64,000 nt of DNA from Ignelater luminosus (Eukaryota; Arthropoda; Insecta; Coleoptera; Elateridae), in assembly GCA_011009095.1 (NCBI GenBank), contig VTPC01007248.1, forward strand, positions 34,654-98,653. Reading direction: 5' to 3'. Under the pieces are notes generated by a model. It was not told the origin of the DNA and did no database searches. It saw only the letters and a list, made by a program, of their open reading frames with translations. The position numbers and the translations under genes are program-made. Below, piece by piece: positions 49,145 through 61,118 of this stretch (positions are counted from its first letter, which is position 1; each line of letters starts with the position of its first letter).

Positions 49145-50540
49145 ATGCCCCGAAGTTGTGTGAACCATCCAGACAGTTTCTGTTATGTGTATGGTGACGC
49201 AACTTTTAAGTCTCAAAGAAGAAGTATTACGCCTCTATTGAAAAAATGTTGTAAATTATATTTTGGATGCCAAATTGGAGATCAGAAAAAGCCTTGAGCG
49301 CCCCACAGTTTCAGTGTAACGCGTGTAACCTAACGCAGTGGATAAATAAGAGTTTCAATGGTTTGGAGATTCATTGAGTCATTGAGTTTAGATAATGAGG
49401 AAAAATCAGATGACAATATAGATGTTTTAGAAGAAGAGCCTTAAAGCAAGAACTCAGATTTTTTTGGGTAACCTTACAGAACCTCAGAGAATAGACCAAG
49501 CAGAACTTAATAACTTAGTATCTAAGAAACAGGCAGAGCTATTTGCATCGAGGCTGAAAGACTAGAATCTGCTTAAACAAGAAACTAAAGTTTGTTCATT
49601 TGGTCATAGGCACGAACAATCTAAAGATGAATTTTCCATGGAAGACGATTTAGTGCATTGTAATGATATAGAGTCATTGTTTACTTCATTAGAGGAACAG
49701 CATAATCCAGAAGAATGGAGATTGTTTATTGATTCTTCAAAAACTAGTCTAAAGGCTGTTCTTTTTCATAACGGAAATGTTAAACCCGCAAATCCTATTG
49801 CTTACGCAACACACATGAAAGAAATCTATTAAAATATGAAAATTGATTTCTAAAGAATTCGGTACAAAAATATACTTGGCATATTTGTGGTAAACTCAAA
49901 GTAGTTGTCCTTATTTTAGGCCACCAGTTTGAGTACACGAGGTTTTGTTACTTTTTATGCAAGTGGGACAGCAGAGATAGGAAGAATCACTATATCAAGA
50001 AGACTTTGTCCCAAAAAAGGGAACTCACTCCAAGAAAGAAAAATATGTTGTAAGTCGGGGTAAAATTTTTCTACCGCCACTTCATATCAAACTTGGTTTA
50101 ATGAAAAATTTTGTCAAAGCAATGGACCCGGACGGTGAAGGCTTTCAATACCTAAAGAGCAAGTTTTCTAGGATTAGTGATGCAAAAATCAAACAAGCAT
50201 CTTTGTTAGGCCACAAATAAGAAGGTTAAAGAGGGATGGTGATTTTGATGCAAGCCTAGATCAGGAAGAGGCATTCTCATGCGCGAGCTTTAAAGGTGTA
50301 TCACAGAACTTCCTAGGAAACAAACTATGAAGAATTTGTCAGCGATTTATTGAGAAACTACAAAGCTCTTGGATGAATATGTCATTAAAAATTCATTTTT
50401 TACATTCCGATTTAGATGTTTCCCCGTAAATCTGGGCGAAGTTAGCGATGAACATGAAGAACGTTTCCATCAAGGTATAGCGGTTACGGAGTCGCGGTAT
50501 CAGGGCAAATGAAATCTATAAATGCTTGCTGACTACTGCT
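49145..50540 (+). pseudogene. Decayed copy of a multi-copy insect protein family
   Basis: Starts MPRSCVNHPDSFCYVYGDAT, TFKSQRRSITPLLKKCCKLY and FGCQIGDQK, then through stops and frame changes DDLVHCNDIESLF, RLFIDSSKTSLKAVLFHNGN, a GLMKNFVK-type block near 50095, RPQIRRL near 50210 and NMSLKIHFLHSDLD near 50370. I recognise this order from uncharacterised proteins present in many copies in insect and cnidarian genomes, probably from a mobile element. Function unknown. The longest clean stretch is 64 codons (49638-49832). Confidence 0.75.
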
Positions 50541-52079
50541 GAACGCTTAAGAGCGGCCTTCCAAAAACCAAATACAAAAGAAAATTGTATTAATTAAAAA
50601 ATTCATAATTAAAGAAAATTATGTTTTGTTGAAAAATAAAAATTCTCGAAACATTGTTGTATCATACCCGAAGGCCAAACCCGATAAAAACATTTGGAAA
50701 ACAAATTCGGCTTCTGCGGGAAAAATACTGTAAGAAACGGCTTATTTCATCCAGTTAACATTTAAAGAGTTGAATTTTGTTCCTCAGTGCAATTAGTGAA
50801 TCGTTCCATACCAAGCAAACGTAAACTTTTTTATAAAGTCTGATACTACAAGGACTTTGTAACGACACAAACGAAGAATCAGATTATAGTTGTATGTAAC
50901 TTATGGATATGTTTGATCCAACACAATAAACAGCTAACTAAACATTTTTAATCTTCTACTTGCAAAAAAAGGAAAGATTTAAAGACATTTTGGTCGTTCT
51001 ATGTTAAACCATCACGTGTGTACTACCAGTTCCTTTTATCAGCAAAAAGTATTTGGAAAATTAAAAAGTATCAAAGCTTTGTTCCCCTTCGCTACGCCAC
51101 CTTTAGGCCTTGCCTTCGGTCGCTCCGCGGTTGGAGTCCAAGTCTGCGGCCTAGCCTCGTTGCACTATAGAGCTCTTTTTCTTTCAACTTTCTTAAGTTT
51201 GGGTGTCACAGAACAGAATACCGTACGATAGCATACGCTTTAATGGCTAACAAGATCTTACAGCGCCCTAGAAAATCTTTTTGCTTCCAGTTCTTTTACT
51301 TGCATAGCTTTTTTTATCCAAGTAATTTTGACTTTCTCTAGTCCATATTCAATAACTATTCTGTTGAACGGCAAAGATGCCTGTCGTGTTTTTGCTGGTT
51401 TCTATGCCGAGGAGTATAACAGGTAAACAATAATTTACTTTGCATATTTTATCAAATTGAGGTTTAATCATCAAATTAATTTTTCTTGTGCCTTACCCCA
51501 ATCCTCTTTTAGATCCTTTCAGTATAGCTTAATGTAAACGTAAGAAAAACTCCCCCTTGAAAACCAGGAGTTGACGACATATTTCCAGAGTATACTATCA
51601 AAGCCCAAATCCCATACCCGATAGCCGCTGGCAAATATCTAATAAAGAATTCAAGAACTTTTAAGGCACAAGGCAACATATAAAAAAGCCCATCCAGAAG
51701 CGTGAATTTATATCTAGCCTAACAACTATCACTGGTCTGGCAAGGGATAAAACATAAATAGAAAACCCAACTATACTAGCTTTCCTGGCCTAAGTAGCAT
51801 TATACGCAGAACTAGAACTCGCCCATTACCATTGTTCTGTATTTCTTCGGAGACAACAGATAAAACCTCAGTATCAATACATTTTAATACAGAAAGCAAT
51901 GACAAAGTCTTTCTTAGGTGATGGCGTCGTCGCTTGCTTGCTCACAGTAAACGAAATGAAGCAGTAACTATTCAATCAAAAGAAATAATGATAAACAAAA
52001 CCCAAAATTCAACAAAAAAGTCAGAAATAATAAGAAAGATCGAAGATGTCCTAATTGATACTTGTAGACAATAAATTTA
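50541..52079. other. No clear gene; short GC-rich block
   Basis: Contains a sharply GC-richer stretch at about 51085-51180 within a 76-codon frame (51001-51231) that resembles nothing I know. The part from 51500 may belong to the LINE relic that follows. Confidence 0.35.
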
Positions 52080-52510
52080 AAATCGTTTAAGAATTATATA
52101 ACATAGATTGCAAACAACACGCGAATTATACTTTAAATCATTGCAACAGATGAAAGACCCGTATTACAAGAAGCAGAAAGAAGATCCAAAATCTATTTAG
52201 TATCTTAAATAAAAAAAAGAGATTGATAATGCATGGAAACTCTTTACAGCTAAACAAATTCTATAGGTTATAAACAGTACTTGCTCATCTGCAGCCGGAC
52301 TTGATGAAATCACCATCGAGTGCATCAAATTCCTTAATACCATAACATATAGTAAGACCTTATCTCCAAAAGAGGAGATACTAATAACATTGACAACTGA
52401 GAACCCATTACGATAGGTTTGATACTGGTACACCTATGCAATAAGATGCAAAGATTTTCTTCCTACTAAGAGTTCTCCTTAATCAGCAAAGTTTTTGAAA
52501 AGCGGATGGC
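52080..52510 (+). pseudogene. LINE reverse transcriptase relic
   Basis: Reads SSAAGLDEITIECIKFL at about 52288 (the SAxGxDxIxxxxIK entry block of LINE reverse transcriptases) and, after frame changes, SLISKVFEKRMA at about 52478 (the ISKxxExxL block). Spacing and order fit. No palm catalytic box remains visible. Confidence 0.55.
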
Positions 52511-53339
52511 GATTTCTTAAAAACAGTGACCTTAGATCGTCGATTAGAAACTAGACTATAGTTTGATGTCTAAACAATGATCACAACGACTTACATTGCT
52601 GAAAGCATACTATTTCCTCCCAAAGATGTTCTTCTAAAAAACACGAACAAGTAAATTCCCACCTTTGTCCGTAAACCCTTCATCTACCTGTCCTGATACC
52701 TATATCCATCCTCTATACTAATATTTCTAATATTTAACTTATTTTTATTAGTAAGTAGTTTTATAATGATGGCTTGTATGAATCTTCTAGTCCTTTTTAT
52801 TCAAATTCACATAGCGAACTGCAGCTTTCCATTATAAACTTTGGGCGTAACTATCATTTTCTGCTACTGCTACATCTAGTATGGAATAATCCATGCAAAT
52901 TCTTTATGATGTTATAGCCTGCTTTGGTGTTAAAAGATAGAAACAGCTGTGGCAGCCTGCGGCAATTGATTGGAATCTCCCTTGCTGTGTGGAGGTGAGT
53001 CAAGCTACGCCTTCCATAAACCATTTTAATAGCGCTAGATATGATAAGGGATCGAGCTCTTAAGTCATAAATCGATAGGACCAACCGTTCCCGAGACGTA
53101 AAATATTTGTCAAATAAAAACAAGAGATAATCGGTCTAAAAGTTATTGCTCTTCCATTTCTAATTATAGATAAATCATAAACAAATCGTGCGTCGGATTT
53201 GCATTCCAGAATGTCATTCCTGAACCACTTAATGACTTTCTTCGGCCTATTTAACGGTTCGGTAACTAGCAAGCAATCCGGGTTTCAGCCCCGATAGAAC
53301 CATCTAAATCTAAATAAAAACACAAACCACGAAACTGTA
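52511..53339. other. No gene seen
   Basis: Several frames of 70-90 codons on the - strand cover part of it, but none shows a recognisable domain or convincing codon pattern. Confidence 0.35.
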
Positions 53340-53760
53340 GCCAGGCAGTGGTCGACAGTGGTTTTCTACTACGTTTCTCTCTGGGGCCTACCGTCCCACC
53401 AGCAGAATGCAGACCTACTCCCACAGTTAACCAAAGTTCTCCATAATGTCTGAAGAGGCGTAGGCACCCGGGTGCAGCAGGTTCTCCAGTCACAGCGCTG
53501 CCCTATGCACGTCTTTGCCCTAGGAAAACAATTCTCCTTTTCCACCATCCTGCCGTTTGCTGCTACTTGCCGCTACCAAATTCCTCTTCCACAGCAAAGG
53601 CGTGTGGACTGTGGAGGTATAGTCCTGAACAGTCTTTTGTATGCGCCACCACATTTCGGCACGAAATACGTGAAACTTCACCGGCATGATGGGCATCATC
53701 ACCTGCACCACGGTTTGTCTTCTCTAGCCGTGTCAACAACCACGACTGCCAATTAGAACG
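53340..53760. other. GC-richer block of unknown nature
   Basis: Visibly richer in G and C than the surroundings, with open frames on both strands (+ 53472-53756, 94 codons; - 53493-53266, 75 codons). None of the translations resembles a known protein to me. Candidates are a CpG-type promoter or first exon for Shab, or part of an unclassified transposon. Confidence 0.4.
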
Positions 53761-56700
53761 CAAAACTCATCGCAGAAACCATCTACTACTACGTCGCACT
53801 TTTTACAAAGATCAAGATACCATCATCACGTCAACCAGCAACTACCAACAGACTATCTATAAATAGAAATGGGTGATACGTCACAGGTTAAGACCTCTAA
53901 AGCGATCCTGTTTGTATATCCGTTCTCTACCAAGTTTTTTCACCATTCTGATTGAAGAGGTTTAGAAGGAACCTAAACGGCCTTCCATTAGAATGACGGA
54001 AAATAAAATGTTGATCAGCAGCAGCAGCATTGAAACTACCGCAGTTTGATAAAAATGGATTTATTTGAAGGTGAATAGGAGAAAAAGCCTTAATATCTAT
54101 TTCTCAAAATTCATTTAGAAAATATGTTTGTATATTGCACTATCTATCTTGTTAGAAACTCTGTTGTAGAATTAGCTCCATAAACTACCAAATTGCTTAG
54201 TAATCTAGATGTAATAGGTCACAATACTGGAATCAATATAATTCTTTGCTTGCGTGTAAACTTGTTGAAGATCGCATCAACTTCATAGATTAGCAGATTA
54301 GCTCATGTTATTATGAATTAATTATATTCTTGATAATTAGAAACATCCCCATCACTATAGACCGGTTGTGTTAGTAACTCTGACTCACCACCTCCAACCA
54401 TTGTTGTTTCTAGTGGTAGAGGACTCTCAGAAGCTGCTCATTGCTTGACTACATCATTTACTGATGAATTGTTGATTATTTTAGAATCCATTTCATTAAA
54501 AAAATCGTCAAATCATTATGTAACGGTACGTTTTTGTACTACGTAAAATTCAAATACTTTGTTTTAAAATGCTTCAATGTTTTAAAGCCTGATAGTGGTA
54601 TCTAGCGTTTAAAAATGAAAGTAGGAATTATTAGTTTTATTACTTAGCTTAGAATTCTAATTTAAACTACCTATTTATAAAAAAGTCTTCAGATCCTTAA
54701 ATAAACATTTTGAACATACACACACTAAACAACATCAGTGTTAGAGTTGCTCAAATCTGTTTATTGTATCAATTGAGAATATTTCAGCATTGTTTCCTTT
54801 CGGAACACACCCGGTATGTTTACATTCCCCAAAGCATCGTTACCAAAGCTAACGGAAATAAAAAGAAAAACGGAAAGGAATTTAAGGTTTCTTCTAAATT
54901 AAATGGTGCTCTCGATTGTCACATAAATTATAGCAAGGTTTTCGGAACTCCATATGGGTTCTTCTTTATCGTTTTTCCGTTTTTATCGCCATTGTGAAAA
55001 GCTAGTGTTCACTCTTTGGTCTAAACTACTAAAAGGAAATAAAGCTTTTTCAGTGGGAAGAAAAAATTCGCGTTATTCTCCCTTCCCTCCAAACTGTGTA
55101 GTATGTGTGTCGGTTTTCAAACAATCATTCGCGTGCTTCGTAGGTCTTTTATCGATTATTTAATTCACAGTGTATTTGATCATTAATTTTATCAGGCGGT
55201 TTTTATAACGGTTCTTTTTCGCGAGTGAAAGCACTAACATATTTTTTAAAAAGATTCGTGTGCTCGATGTATATTTGCAAGTCTGACTATGACAAGTATC
55301 CACTGCCGGAATGTAATATCGAAAAGTATTTGCTTTTGGGAATAATTTTCCGATTACGTTATCATGATTTTTGTCACGTACTGTAATTTATTTTATCGAG
55401 CAGTACGGTGAAACTAGAATTACGTTGCAGAAAGGAAATGGTTAATTCAAGATAATGCTCTTTGCTCGAGAATGAAACCGAACGTAATTCATAAAACATC
55501 ACATCACATCACGTGTGAGTTGGATTAATTTTTATAAAATTTAAATTTCAAAAGTAACACATTATCATCTTTACAATTCTTTTTAGCTTGTCAACCGAAA
55601 GCGTAACAGCGTCTTGTTAAAATAACAACAAAAACGAAGCAGCTACCGTAACGTTAAGGCCGTATTCGCGTAGAGGGTGTCATTTCAAAAGCTGTAAAAT
55701 GCGTCGTGTATTTTTCAAGGATGCTATTCATAATAGAGCGAAGAATACGAGAAGTATTTTTAATAATAAATAGTAAATACCTATCCGACGGACTTTCATA
55801 TTCTATTTCGCCTTTATATTCCCAAGGTAGCATTCACTGATTTTATTAGGTTTGTTTCTTCCAGACAAGCAAGGGATTTTTATTATGAACTAAAATAGGG
55901 AATATTTTTACATTATTTACCAAGAAAATATTTGTTTTGCATATGGCAACATCCAAGAAAACATTTGTTGCGTATATGTGTAGGAGTTTTGCATCCCTTG
56001 GGTTTCGTAAAAGAAAACTTGTTACTAATTCATCATTGGAATAAAAAGAAGAAGAAATTTGCTAAACTAGACTTTAAAGGCAATAAAGATCAAGCTGGAG
56101 AAAGTAATTTAGCTGAGTAAGAAGGACAGACAAACAGTTATTATTAATAAATAAAGAGGTGGATGTTCTTTATATGTATCTGCGGCTTCTCATGTGTCTT
56201 CGTTATTACTGTACATCTTATTTCAGGATCAACTCGACAAATATTTAATGGAACAAATTCAAAGAGTCTATTGCTTGAAAACTAATTTTTTGAAAGTTGA
56301 TTTGATTTAAACCATAATTCTTCTTGTTCGTATGTTATGTAGTTTATTGACGCAGAATATCTTTGTTGTCACTATTGAGATTGCTGAATTTTCAAATAAA
56401 TTAAAAAGTAACGACTTTTATTAACTTAGAGACCGTTAACATATTGGTCCAAGACGTCAACGACGCCATAACTGTTCACACACACAAAGAAAAGTATATT
56501 GATCGGTTTTCAAATAAAACAGATTAAGTTTGGCAGTAGCTGAACGTATCTTGAATTAGTAAACGAATTTAACGGGTTTGTACATAAACAAAACAGATAT
56601 GAAAGCATGCGCATATTTAACGATTACATTTTTGTTCGAGAGTTGAATACGAGCAAAAACACTGTTACGTAAATCGTAGAATATTCTCTTTGTTTACAAA

Positions 56701-57094
56701 CTTTTTGAATATTGTTACAATTTTTACATTTAATTTGCGTTTAGTATTCATAATAGTTAATGTGGTTGGGTAAACTAACAACTTAGAGGGAGCAAACCAA
56801 AATATGTGAAACTGCTTCGATCCTTATGTATCTTACGTGAAACTGATCTAAAGGTTTAGTTGCATTGCTTCATAATTCTTCCCGTTTGCAGTTGGGTATA
56901 TGCTCAGCGGGAAATCTATCATCATGCTAAACCTGTCACCTCTTTCTAACCTACCTATCAGAAGCTGCCAGGAAAAGAAACAGTAACGCTTTGCACAGGT
57001 ATGTATTCTTCTGGTATCTAGAAAATAAACAAACTGGTATGGTTAGAAAGAAGGTCGATAATGGCTTTAAAGATCCTAATTTGAACCCTTCAAG
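53761..57094. other. No host gene seen
   Basis: AT-rich sequence. The 5' untranslated part of the following LINE probably begins somewhere in the last one or two hundred bases, but its left edge cannot be fixed. A short CATCA repeat lies near 55497-55515. Confidence 0.4.
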
Positions 57095-58131
57095 ATGGCG
57101 CCGGAGAAAGGTCGCATTTGTTTATACTGCAAAAGTAAAGCAGTTAATGGTCCTAAGTGTAAAGTTTGTGGTGTGATCATCCATCCTAAATGTGTAGAAC
57201 GCTTAAATGGTAAGGTTCTTGATGAAGAAAATGTATTGTGCCCTGATTGTGATAAGAAAGATTGCTATAACTTAAATGAAACTGATAATGCCAGTACTCA
57301 ATGTGCACAAATAAATTCAAAAGCATTTACATATAAATTATTTCATTTTTGAAAAGTGGTGAGTTCCTAGATATTATTAATAATATTGCTAAGGAAGAAA
57401 CAAAAATATTACAGCGTGAAGTAGCATATCTAAGAGATCAGATTGATAATTTGAAATCAAGCAACATTGACTTAGTGAGATTATTAAGTAAAAATCGTTT
57501 ATTTGCTAACAAAGAAACTACTTCTTATGAACAAATCAAAGTTAATTCTTTTTCTGATAAACCTTCCGTTACTGCAAATTACGCTTCTGTCGCTGCTACT
57601 AAAAAGATTTCGAAGGTGGAAAACGCTACAGCTGTGAATGGTTCGTCTGATATACGTGTTAACTTATCGCAGCAATACCATGAACCGGCCAGAATGGTTT
57701 CCAATTTTAATAATAAAACTTCTCGTAATAAGTTAGTTATTGGCTCTGGTACTACGAATTCACAATTAGATGAGGGCTTCACCGCAGCAGCAAAACAAGC
57801 CCGTAGTTGTGATGTACACGTTACAAGAGTTAATCCAAATGTTGATGAAACCAAGATCGAGAATTATGTTACTGGTAAATTAATAAAAATGTCAGATAAT
57901 GAAAAAACCAGTTCATTGAAAATCAAGGTTACTCGTCTAAACGCTAAATATCCTGAACACTACAATTCTTTTAAAGTCACTGCGGAATCGTCTTATTTAT
58001 CGCATTTACTTAATGCATCCTTTTGGCCACAAGGTGTTGCTGTTCGGAAATTTTATAATGCTCCCGTTTATCAGAAATTAAATAATGATAAAAATTTTCA
58101 AAGGGCAATTCCCACGAAGCATCCGACATAA
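57095..58131 (+). pseudogene. LINE ORF1: PHD-like finger and nucleic-acid-binding protein, frameshifted
   Basis: Begins MAPEKGRICLYCKSK. Residues 8-50 carry Cys/His spacing C-x2-C-x9-C-x2-C-x4-H-x2-C ... C-x2-C, a PHD-like zinc finger. After a frame change at about 57340-57352 the protein continues as a coiled-coil-like stretch (EETKILQREVAYLRDQIDNL), a low-complexity linker and a folded region with ITRVNP/VNPNVDETKIENYV like an RRM-type fold, ending TKHPT at 58131. Such ORF1 proteins coat LINE RNA. Confidence 0.8.
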
Positions 58132-58134
58132 ACA

Positions 58135-59082
58135 TATTTTTATCAAAATGTTCGTGGTCTTAGGACAAAAGTTAATGAAATATTTACTAGTGTATTAAGC
58201 GAAGATCACACTGTGGTTTGTCTCTCCGAAACATGGCTTAATGGGGAAATTAACAGTTCAGAGATTATTGACGGACGTTATAATGTTTTTCGTCAAGATA
58301 GGAATCCTAAAACAACGAGCAAAGAACGGGGTGGTGGAGTTCTTATCGCAATCAAAAAGAGTTTGTCATCTTTTCTAATTAATCTTGATGTAAAAGATCG
58401 GGAAGTGATATGGACTTGTGTTCATCTTGCTAGTAAAAATCTGATAGTGGGAGTTGTTTATTTTCCACCAAATTCGGATATTTCTTTGTATGAAGGTCAT
58501 CTTCAATTAATTTCGGAGATTACCATAACTTATCCTGATAGTATCATTTGTGTTTTAGGTGATTATAACCTACCAAAAATTACATGGTATTGTGATAATT
58601 TCTGTGATACTGTATGTGATACTTTAATTCCAGTTAATGTACACTCTAAGATAGAAGAAATTGTTTGTGATAATTTTGCGTTTTATGGTTTTTTACAAAA
58701 GAATTATATTTATAATGCTAATAATGTTATCCTAGATTTAGTATTTTGTAATGTGGATTTTGTAAATATTTATCAATGGCCACATTTAACTAAACCTGAC
58801 ATAAATCATCCTTCTTTTGTATTAAATGTAAAGAATTGTTCTCAGTCAACTCTTACCAATGGTGAGATATTTTATATAGACTTTAAGAATGCACCATATG
58901 AGTTGATTAATAATCATTTCGACAATATTGATTGGAATATGCTAAACAATTTTAGTTCAATTGAGGAATCTGTTAATATTTTCTACGACATTATTAATTC
59001 TGTTATATCTTTATATGTTAAGTTAAAAAGAGTGCCAATGCAAAAGCAGTTTAATTTTCCTAAATGGTTTGATGATAGATAG
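58135..59082 (+). pseudogene. LINE ORF2, part 1: apurinic-type endonuclease
   Basis: Reads FYQNVRGLRTKVNEIF (start region lacks a clean ATG), VVCLSETWLNGEI with the catalytic Glu, GGGVLIAIKK, VYFPPN and LGDYNLPKITW with the Asp/Asn pair. The last block reads DINHPSF where families have S-D-H, so the terminal catalytic Asp appears to be Asn. The frame stops at 59080-59082; the downstream part continues in another frame. Confidence 0.82.
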
Positions 59083-60985
59083 TACGAAATCTTTAATTAT
59101 TGAAAAGAAAATCGCTCATAAACAATTCAAACAGTCCAGATCTCCTATAGATTACAATATATTTAAGGATTTAAGAAATAAATATAAAATTGCTATCAAT
59201 AACTGTAGGTTAAATAACATAAGAAGCATTGAGAATAATATTTTAGAAAATCCTCAACACTTGTGGCATTATGTTAGATCTCAAAAAGGAGATAATTCTT
59301 TACCTAATTGTATTAGATATGAAAATTCTGTGGGTTATACTCCGATTGAAATCGCTTCTTTATTTGCAAAGTACTTCCATTCTGTTTATTGTACCTATGA
59401 TACTTATAAAAGTAAACTTTGGGATAATAATTTAAAAGAAATTGTCGATCTTTGCAGTTTAAATATATCTAGAGAAGATATTTTCAATAAAATAAATTCT
59501 CTAGATGCTAATTCTAAAGCTGGTCCAGATAATATTCCTGCAGTCTTCTTGAAGTGCTGTGCAAACAACTTAGTTAAACCTTTGTGCATTTTGTTTAATA
59601 ATTCTTTGAGTAGTTCTGTATTTCCTGAATTGTGGAAAAAATCAAACGTTTTTCCTGTTTTTAAAACGGGAGATCGTTTAGATGCTCGTAATTACCGTGC
59701 AATTACTACTCTATTTGCAATTCCAAAAGTTTTTGAAGCCATTGTTACGAATAAATTGTTTCAATCCGTAAAAAACATTATAATTGATGAACAGCATGGT
59801 TTTGTTAAGGGTAGATCTACGCTAACAAATCTTTTCTTATTTACCAATTATGTTCTGCATACTATAGAATTGGGTCATAACGTTGATTGTATTTATACTG
59901 ATCTTAATAAGGCATTTGACAGAGTCAATATTGAGCGCTTGATCTACAAATTAAGTAAATTAGGTTTCCAAAACTCCTTGTTGTCGTGGATCTACTCTTA
60001 CTTAAACATGCGGAAACAAAGAGTTGTCATTAATAATTCTACCTCCGAATGGTTTAACGTTACTTCCGGCGTACCGCAAGGATCCCATTTGGGACCAATT
60101 CTTTTTATTTTGTTTATTAATGATATAAATTATTCTATCAATTCCAGCAAATTTCTGCTATATGCTGATGATTTAAAACTTTTCATTCGTACTGATGCTG
60201 TTGGTTCAGATCATTTGTTACAGGCTGATTTGGATTGTTTGACTTCGTGGTGTAGTGAAAACCATCTGGAATTAAATATTTCAAAATGCAAATCTTTACG
60301 ATTTTCTAAAAAGTTATCACCTGGTATTTGTACTTATTACATTAATAATATAGCAGTAGAAAGTGTTACTTTCTTTAAGGATTTAGGTGTTATTATTGAT
60401 GCATGTGTTAGTTATGATCAACATATTACAAATCTACTTAGCAGAGCCAATAGAATATTAGGATTTATTGTGCGTTAGTGTACTGATTTCACAGATTTAA
60501 GAATTTTAATTATACTATATACGTCTGAAGTTCGTTCACTTCTGGAGTATTGCACAACCATTTGGTGCCCATATTATATTACATTAGTAAATAGAATGGA
60601 AGCAACACAGAAACGATTTGTAAAATTTTTATGTTACAAGTACCGAATTGATTACTACGGTTACAGTTATAGTGATCTTTTACATTACTTTGGCCTATCT
60701 TTATTGCATGTGCGCCGCAATTATTACGATTTATGTTTTTTGTTTAAAGTATTTAATGGATTTGTTAATTGTTCTCAAATACTTCAATGTTTTTCTTTGA
60801 ACATAAAAAATACCAATTTACGTAATTTACCAATTCTCAATATTCCTTTCCATCGAACTGCATATGGTGCAAATTCTCCTCACTGTAGAATATGTCACTT
60901 AGCATGTACACATGATGATTTGGAATTCTTTGGTATTTCCTTTAACAAATTCAAGTGCTCCTTAAGAAATGCACTAAATATGTAG
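59069..60985 (+). pseudogene. LINE ORF2, part 2: reverse transcriptase and C-terminus
   Basis: Contains all palm motifs: LDANSKAGPDNIPAVFLK, WKKSNVFPVFKTGD, NYRAITTLFAIPKVFE, QHGFVKGRSTLTNL, CIYTDLNKAFDRVN (motif A), SGVPQGSHLGPILF (motif B) and LLYADDLKLF (catalytic YADD). A TAG at 60476-60478 interrupts the frame after GFIVR; the same frame then continues to 60985 through LLEYCTTIW and ends FNKFKCSLRNALNM. Intact motifs but two breaks imply recent loss. Confidence 0.88.
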
Positions 60986-61092
60986 CAATATTTTATATTT
61001 ATATTTATTCTACATTACATTATGTATATGTATTTATTTTGGTTAATGTTTTAATAAGATTTGTTTGTAAATGGATGTCCGTTAATAAAAAT

Positions 61093-61118
61093 TATTAATT
61101 ATTATTATTATTATAAAG
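61093..61118 (+). repeat. ATT-type microsatellite tail of the LINE
   Basis: Imperfect ATT repeat directly after the element's 3' end, typical of CR1/Jockey-group elements that end in short tandem repeats instead of poly(A). Confidence 0.7.

Larger units (their letters stand above)
57095..61118 (+). mobile_element. Nearly full-length LINE (Jockey/CR1-like), inactivated
   Basis: About 4 kb with both open reading frames in order and an ATT-repeat 3' tail at about 61093-61116. Breaks: frameshift in ORF1 (near 57340-57352), no clean ORF2 start after ORF1, frameshift between endonuclease and reverse transcriptase (59069-59082), and in-frame TAG at 60476-60478. Placement in the Jockey/CR1 group rests on the PHD-like finger in ORF1, the absence of an RNase H domain and the ORF2 C-terminal block. 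The target-site duplication was not found. Confidence 0.88.
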
